DNA from: an uncultured Pseudomonadales bacterium
GTDB lineage: Bacteria > Pseudomonadota > Gammaproteobacteria > Pseudomonadales > Azotimanducaceae
Direction of reading: 5' to 3'
Length of the DNA stretch: 64,000 nt
NCBI GenBank assembly: GCA_905182155.1
Contig: CAJJAX010000030.1
Span: forward strand, 21,206-85,205
Each line of letters starts with the position of its first letter. The stretch's first letter is position 1. A model generated the notes under the pieces. That model did not search any database. It had not been told where the DNA came from and was given only the letters and a program-made list of their open reading frames with translations. Below, piece after piece: positions 60,579-64,000 of the stretch. The translations under genes were made by a program, and so were the position numbers.

Positions 60579-61130
60579 GCTGGCTCAGGTCTGGGTGGCA
60601 CGAGGGTGAGTAAGGTTTGCCGAGTTTGCGCATGCGCCAGAATTTGTGCCTGCATAGTCTCGATCAGCACGGGGCTTTGGCAGAAACTTAAATTGATTTG
60701 AATATTCAATAAGGAAGTTTTTATAAGGCGTATTTTTAGGACTACATTAACTGCAGCCCTTACTAAGGTTATGGCTGAAGCTCAAGGCGGTGAGTTCAAA
60801 GATTCGCATGGGCGCGGTGGCGGCTGCGATATAAGCGGCATCAAGGTCTGCTTGATTGATGGCTTGCGCTTTAGCCTGTTTGAGCGTTCGTTTGAGCTGT
60901 TGATAACCCGCGGCATCATCCATGCCAAGCTGCAGGAAACGCGCGGTGTGCTGATCCAGCGCGTCGGCAAAGGCAGGACCAAAGGGGTGGTTGCGACTAA
61001 ATCGGGCGACCATGGCAAATAAGGCCGTGGCATTGGCCCCAATGTGCGCGGCCACACTACCGCCGCCGGGCGTCGGTTGTTTGCTGGCGACGGCTTTCAG
61101 CCAGTCTTCGACGGTTTGATGCTGGGTCAA
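60575..61130 (-). CDS. fchA: Methenyl-THF cyclohydrolase-like protein (FchA / FTCD C-terminal domain), frameshifted and perhaps shortened
   Basis: FTCD_C-domain enzymes hydrolyse 5,10-methenyl-THF to 10-formyl-THF. The start is TTG at 61128-61130, overlapping the dehydrogenase stop (TTGA) with an AAGGA ribosome site before it. The diagnostic start TVEDWLKAVASKQPTPGGGS follows, then GANATALFAMVARFS and PMRIFELTALSFSH. The frame ends at 60747, but another frame continues RAAVNVVLKIRLIKTSLLN, matching the C-terminal helices, to a TGA at 60575. Compared with the family about 20-25 residues in the region before AAVNV appear missing. Confidence 0.75.
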
Positions 61131-62032
61131 GGGTGAGATCCTTGATGGAAGTTTTGGTAAAGCCTGAGGGCATTGCGCATGCACATCGCAACGGTCATAG
61201 GGCCTATCCTCGGCACGAAAATGGGCGTGTGCTCGGTAATGGCCTCATTGAAATTGTTATAACTTGAAAAATTGACACAAACCGTCCCAGGCGTGATCTC
61301 TGCCGGCATGATCTGGGGAAAATTGGCGCTTGGTACGCCGGTGATGACAATATCGGAAGCACTTAAAGCCTTGGCGCGACTGATGTCGATTTCATGAACC
61401 TCGGCATTTTCAAATCGGAGTGGGCCGAATTCATCAAAAGAAATCACTCGCGCGCCATCATTCGACATCATGATCGCCAAAGGTCGTCCGATCACCTCGC
61501 TGCGATTAAAAATCGTCACCGTTTTCCCGACGAGCGGCTGCGTATTTGAGGGGCCGGCTTTGGCGTAGACGTCAAGTTCGAGCAATAACTTTACGACCGC
61601 TAGCGGCGTGCAGGGCAGAACGGCCTTTTTCAGAACATCACCGATTCGTGCGTAGCGTTCATTGGCGTAGAGTTTTTGGGTCCAGTACTGGCTGCCAGCC
61701 TCCACATCCTTGCTGAAATGAACCAGGTTACGAAGATAGGCATCTTGTTGGTTGCCAAAAATGGGGAAGTAAATAAAGATGCCATGGATCAACGGGTCCA
61801 GGTTGGCGGCCTCGATGGCGGCTTCTAAATCCAAGCGTTTAACCCGTTTGAGTTCATAAGCCATACCGGTTTCGAGGAACCGTTGTTGGGTTGCGCGGGC
61901 GTAGGCCAAGGACGGCTCGTCCTTGCTTGCGATCAGGCCAAGTACTTTGGGCTGCCCGGATAAGGCCGAAACGGTTTCACGAGTAGCCTCGATATAATGC
62001 TTAGCAAGATCTTTTGGGTCCAGGGACTGCAT
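61127..62032 (-). CDS. NAD-type 5,10-methylene-THF dehydrogenase (MTD1-like FolD family)
   Basis: Oxidises methylene-THF to methenyl-THF. The 301 residues resemble yeast MTD1 rather than bacterial FolD: DPLIHGIFIYFPIFGNQQDA, DVEAGSQYWTQKLYANERYA, VLPCTPLAVVKLLLELDVY, the NAD fold GKTVTIFNRSEVIGRPLAIM, SNDGARVISFD and DIVITGVPSANFPQIM. FolD has Tyr-x-x-x-Lys with the lysine needed for cyclohydrolase; here the site is YARAT (Y44, T48), as in MTD1, which lacks that activity. The start is the ATG at 62030-62032; the longer frame upstream overlaps the SIS gene. It is coupled to the next gene, an FchA-like cyclohydrolase. Confidence 0.85.
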   Translation of the reverse strand: MQSLDPKDLAKHYIEATRETVSALSGQPKVLGLIASKDEPSLAYARATQQRFLETGMAYELKRVKRLDLEAAIEAANLDPLIHGIFIYFPIFGNQQDAYLRNLVHFSKDVEAGSQYWTQKLYANERYARIGDVLKKAVLPCTPLAVVKLLLELDVYAKAGPSNTQPLVGKTVTIFNRSEVIGRPLAIMMSNDGARVISFDEFGPLRFENAEVHEIDISRAKALSASDIVITGVPSANFPQIMPAEITPGTVCVNFSSYNNFNEAITEHTPIFVPRIGPMTVAMCMRNALRLYQNFHQGSHP

Positions 62033-62061
62033 AGTGACTCTGCGGGTTCGATTGAATCGGG

Positions 62062-62655
62062 TTAATCTGTTGGCCGGGTGATACTGCCGAGGTAGCCGCT
62101 GTGATGTCGACGGCCGTAGTCTTCCTTGGTAAAAGCTTTTAGCTCCATGAGGGTCAGCGCAACGGCATCGCTGATGGCCAGCATCACGGCAATTGAGGCA
62201 CTTGGCGTGAGCTTGAGTGGACAAGGCTCTACTAAATCTGAGCCCATGTCTAAGATAACCTCGCAGAAGCGTCGCATCGGCGATTCTGGGTGGGATGTGA
62301 CGCCAATAATTCGGGACACGCCCAGTTGTCGCGCGATCTGTAGGGTTTGGATGACCTCATTAGATTTGCCGCTGGTTGAAAACGCGACAATCGCATCATT
62401 GTCGGTGACCATGCCCAAATCGCCGTGACCGGCTTCTGCTGGATGAATAAAAAAAGCTGGGGTTCCGGTTGAGGCGAGCGTCGCCGCAAACTTTCTGGCG
62501 ATAAAACCCGCTTTACCGATCCCGGTTGCAATGACCCGCCCTGGCGTGTCCATGAGCAGTTGCACACCGGTCTCAAAAGCTTCAGTGACCGAAATGTCCC
62601 GGATCGCCGCAGCCTCTGCCTCCATGATGCGTTTCATATTTTGTCGGATATCCAA
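62062..62655 (-). CDS. SIS-domain sugar-phosphate isomerase, KdsD/KpsF-like without CBS domains
   Basis: Related to arabinose 5-phosphate isomerases that make the precursor of KDO. The 197 residues hold a single SIS fold: RVIATGIGKAGFIARKFAAT, TPAFFIHPAEAGHGDLGM, AFSTSGKSNEVIQTL and VTSHPESPMR. The C-terminus has FTKEDYGRRHHSGYLGS, like KdsD (HPGGALG), with the catalytic histidine. The two CBS domains of KdsD are missing, as in the short KdsD-like protein of some E. coli strains. It is the first gene of a four-gene unit. Confidence 0.8.
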   Translation of the reverse strand: MDIRQNMKRIMEAEAAAIRDISVTEAFETGVQLLMDTPGRVIATGIGKAGFIARKFAATLASTGTPAFFIHPAEAGHGDLGMVTDNDAIVAFSTSGKSNEVIQTLQIARQLGVSRIIGVTSHPESPMRRFCEVILDMGSDLVEPCPLKLTPSASIAVMLAISDAVALTLMELKAFTKEDYGRRHHSGYLGSITRPTD

Positions 62656-62997
62656 GGGCGTCGTCCTCTAGCTTCGGATTGATTATACCCGATTGTGATC
62701 GGTGCGCTGAATCAACGTCAGGATGCGCAGCTGTCAGGGTGAATGATAGCGCAAAAGCGCGGAGACTCGAGACAATGGGGTCGACTGATGATGGTTTCAG
62801 TCAGGGTCTTCAAAGACCTGTCCGGGCGTCGGAGGGGTTCGGCATGAAAGCGTGCCCAGTTTCAAGATTCCAGAAGAAAGGGCCGGTCATTGGTTGCTCG
62901 CGACTCAGCAGTGCCGCTGCATGGAATGTTTTCCTAAAGGTTTCTCGGATGACGTGCTTTTGGGTTTGCCAGGTTCAACCAGGAAGCGCAGCGCGGA
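62656..62997. other. 340-bp region after the RecQ-like remnant
   Basis: Between the SIS gene and the RecQ-like remnant. On the minus strand 62810-62974 is a 54-codon open stretch with no start (for example SREQPMTGPFFWNLETGHAF), ended by TGA; the same frame is open above it to the helicase remnant except for one TGA at 62975. It may be the C-terminal end of the same large gene, left after an internal deletion, but I cannot identify its family. Nothing else is seen. Confidence 0.35.
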
Positions 62998-64000
62998 CTA
63001 GAACGGTTTTTGGGTAACCGGGCTTTTGCGTTTGATCCTGAGGCGTGATTGATTCGTTCGGCAGAGCGATTTCCCGCCGCCGGTAGGTAAGATGCCGAGT
63101 AGTGAGCGACCAGCCATTGCTGTCGATACGATCTCTTCCTGTAAGCTCCTGTCGGGTTGCGTAATCAGCGCAGGTTTTGCCAGAAAACTCTCAAATCCGA
63201 AATACTTCTGCAGTGCCTTAGTCGGCGAATGCATTTCGACGCAATAGCCACACTCCGGGGAGTTGCAGGGCACTTGTCGTAGATTCTTTAGGTAGGGGCG
63301 TAAGCGTGGGATCTCTCGGCAGAGCCAATACAGGAGCACTGATTCCCCTTCAGCAACTTTTAGCCAAGCATGAATGTAAGCTAATACGATGGACCATCTT
63401 TACCTTCCAGCACCCTGATCGACCCCAGGCAGCAGCGCCCTCTATTTTGCGACTTGAAATGCGTGAGTAGCATTGCTTGGCCAGCAGATTCAGAGCCCAG
63501 TTCCAAGGTCGAGGCAGATGCTTTCGCCAATTGCTCAAACAGCTTCGCCATTCCCGCCATGCCACTTAGATGAAATGCGAGCCAATAGATTTCGAGGTCG
63601 GCCAGACTGGCCCCCTCAAATTGCTTTAGGCAATCCTTCAGGACCTCAGCACAATATCGGCTATCTTGCACCGGATTGTTGCGCGTCTCGCCACAGATTT
63701 TTCCGTCCTTGGTTAAGGCATGGTATGGCTTCTTGGGAAACGCTAGCGGCGAGAGATATAAAGTGTCCAACACCCTATCTTCCGGGAAATCGCGATAACC
63801 GAGGTTTCGAATTATCGGCACATCATGAGCGATCGCATTATGTCCTCAAATGAACTGTGCCGCATTTCCCCAGTTTTCCAGAGTCGGTAGTAGCTTCTTC
63901 ACCGACTCCGCATTCCGAGCGTGTAGGGGGGGAGTACTCTCGAAAGACGGCACCCATCGCAAACACTGTTTGTGCGTCAGCACATTCTAAATCAAAGAAT
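62998..64000 (-). pseudogene. Remnant of an exonuclease-RecQ helicase gene
   Basis: The gene enters from the right edge. From 64000 leftward it reads FFDLECADAQTVFAMGAVFR, a DEDD exonuclease motif I; after a break near 63,850 GHNAIAHDVPIIRNLGYRDF with DTLYLSPLAFPKKPYHAL, then ending DGPSY; after another break near 63,385 LAYIHAWLKVAEGESVLLYW, a cysteine cluster PCNSPECGYC, and FGFESF with SLQEEIVSTAMAGRSLLGIL and the helicase Walker A PTGGGKSLC. Immediately after Walker A all homology ends. These features match the large RecQ-like helicases with N-terminal exonuclease found in proteobacterial accessory DNA, but the helicase core, usually over 1,000 residues, is gone. Two frameshifts also interrupt the rest. 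Confidence 0.78.

Noticed and set aside
60366..60701. Plus-strand open frame over the start of the lipoprotein gene
   Set aside because: Antisense to a well-defined signal peptide and to the coupled gene end; no family match.
62030..62070. tRNA-like T-loop sequence near the start of the dehydrogenase gene
   Set aside because: Only a GGTTCGATT-like stretch is present; no acceptor stem or other arms can be formed around it.
62975..62977. Selenocysteine at the TGA in the remnant after the RecQ-like gene
   Set aside because: No SECIS-like hairpin is visible and the region is already decayed; a plain stop mutation is likelier.

Overview
The window is a stretch of chromosome from a gammaproteobacterium of moderate GC (a little over 50% by eye). 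The evidence is gene order: pilMNOPQ-aroK-aroB-gltB/gltD, ubiE-ubiB-hisI-hisE-tatA-tatB-tatC next to hslVU, priA divergent from rpmE, and the presence of syd, srkA, hemJ and a DUF971 gene. It is almost all housekeeping DNA. There is no prophage, insertion sequence, CRISPR array, rRNA or tRNA that I could recognise. Two things set it apart from textbook relatives: several 'eukaryote-like' isoforms (a type II glutamine synthetase, a type 2 isoleucyl-tRNA synthetase with KMSKR, an MTD1-like methylene-THF dehydrogenase), and many short, locus-private tandem repeats in the spaces between genes.

Layout. 1-3600: nitrogen control (ntrB, a small exported protein, a GSII glutamine synthetase) with a sigma-54 promoter, two NtrC-like enhancer sites and an NtrC-like palindrome; a 500-bp degenerate tandem array lies downstream of glnA. 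3799-7022: typA, a proline-iminopeptidase-like hydrolase, dtd. 7044-16664 (minus): Tat translocase, histidine pathway steps 2-3, ubiquinone genes, HslVU protease, a SPOR protein and priA. 16746-34657: rpmE, PBP1A, type IV pilus assembly genes, shikimate genes, glutamate synthase, malate dehydrogenase. 34726-45499: aroA, syd, hemJ, an SDR, a TauE exporter, an acetyltransferase, a PlsC-like acyltransferase, srkA, modABC, nudC, comF. 45536-50294: a secreted protein, a DegQ-like protease, a TolC-like channel, an amidase. 50410-56792: ileS2, a divergent prs, purN and a broken malonyl-CoA synthetase. 56939-59348: a copper chaperone, a TPR-sulfotransferase, a PNPOx-like protein. 59412-62655 (minus): an operon of a SIS isomerase, MTD1-like dehydrogenase, FchA-like cyclohydrolase and a lipoprotein. 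62998-64000: the wreck of an exonuclease-RecQ helicase gene.

Sequence quality. Many genes that must work in a living cell (ileS, rpmE, hslU, typA, tatC, pilQ, gltB, gltD) carry one-base frameshifts, at least one of them at a homopolymer. Most look like uncorrected consensus errors, worst between 27,740 and 31,270. I therefore give whole-gene spans across the frameshifts. A few lesions are larger (about 17 bases in the acyl-CoA synthetase; loss of the helicase core in the RecQ gene) and may be real decay.

How the genes fit together. NtrB with NtrC (not in the window) would drive the GSII gene through sigma-54. GSII with GltBD forms the ammonium assimilation cycle. The MTD1-like dehydrogenase and FchA-like cyclohydrolase together would replace one bifunctional FolD. 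No clearly new defence or biosynthetic system was found; the most unusual items are the repeat arrays, the GSII gene wired into the classical enterobacterial glnA control geometry, and the split one-carbon pair.
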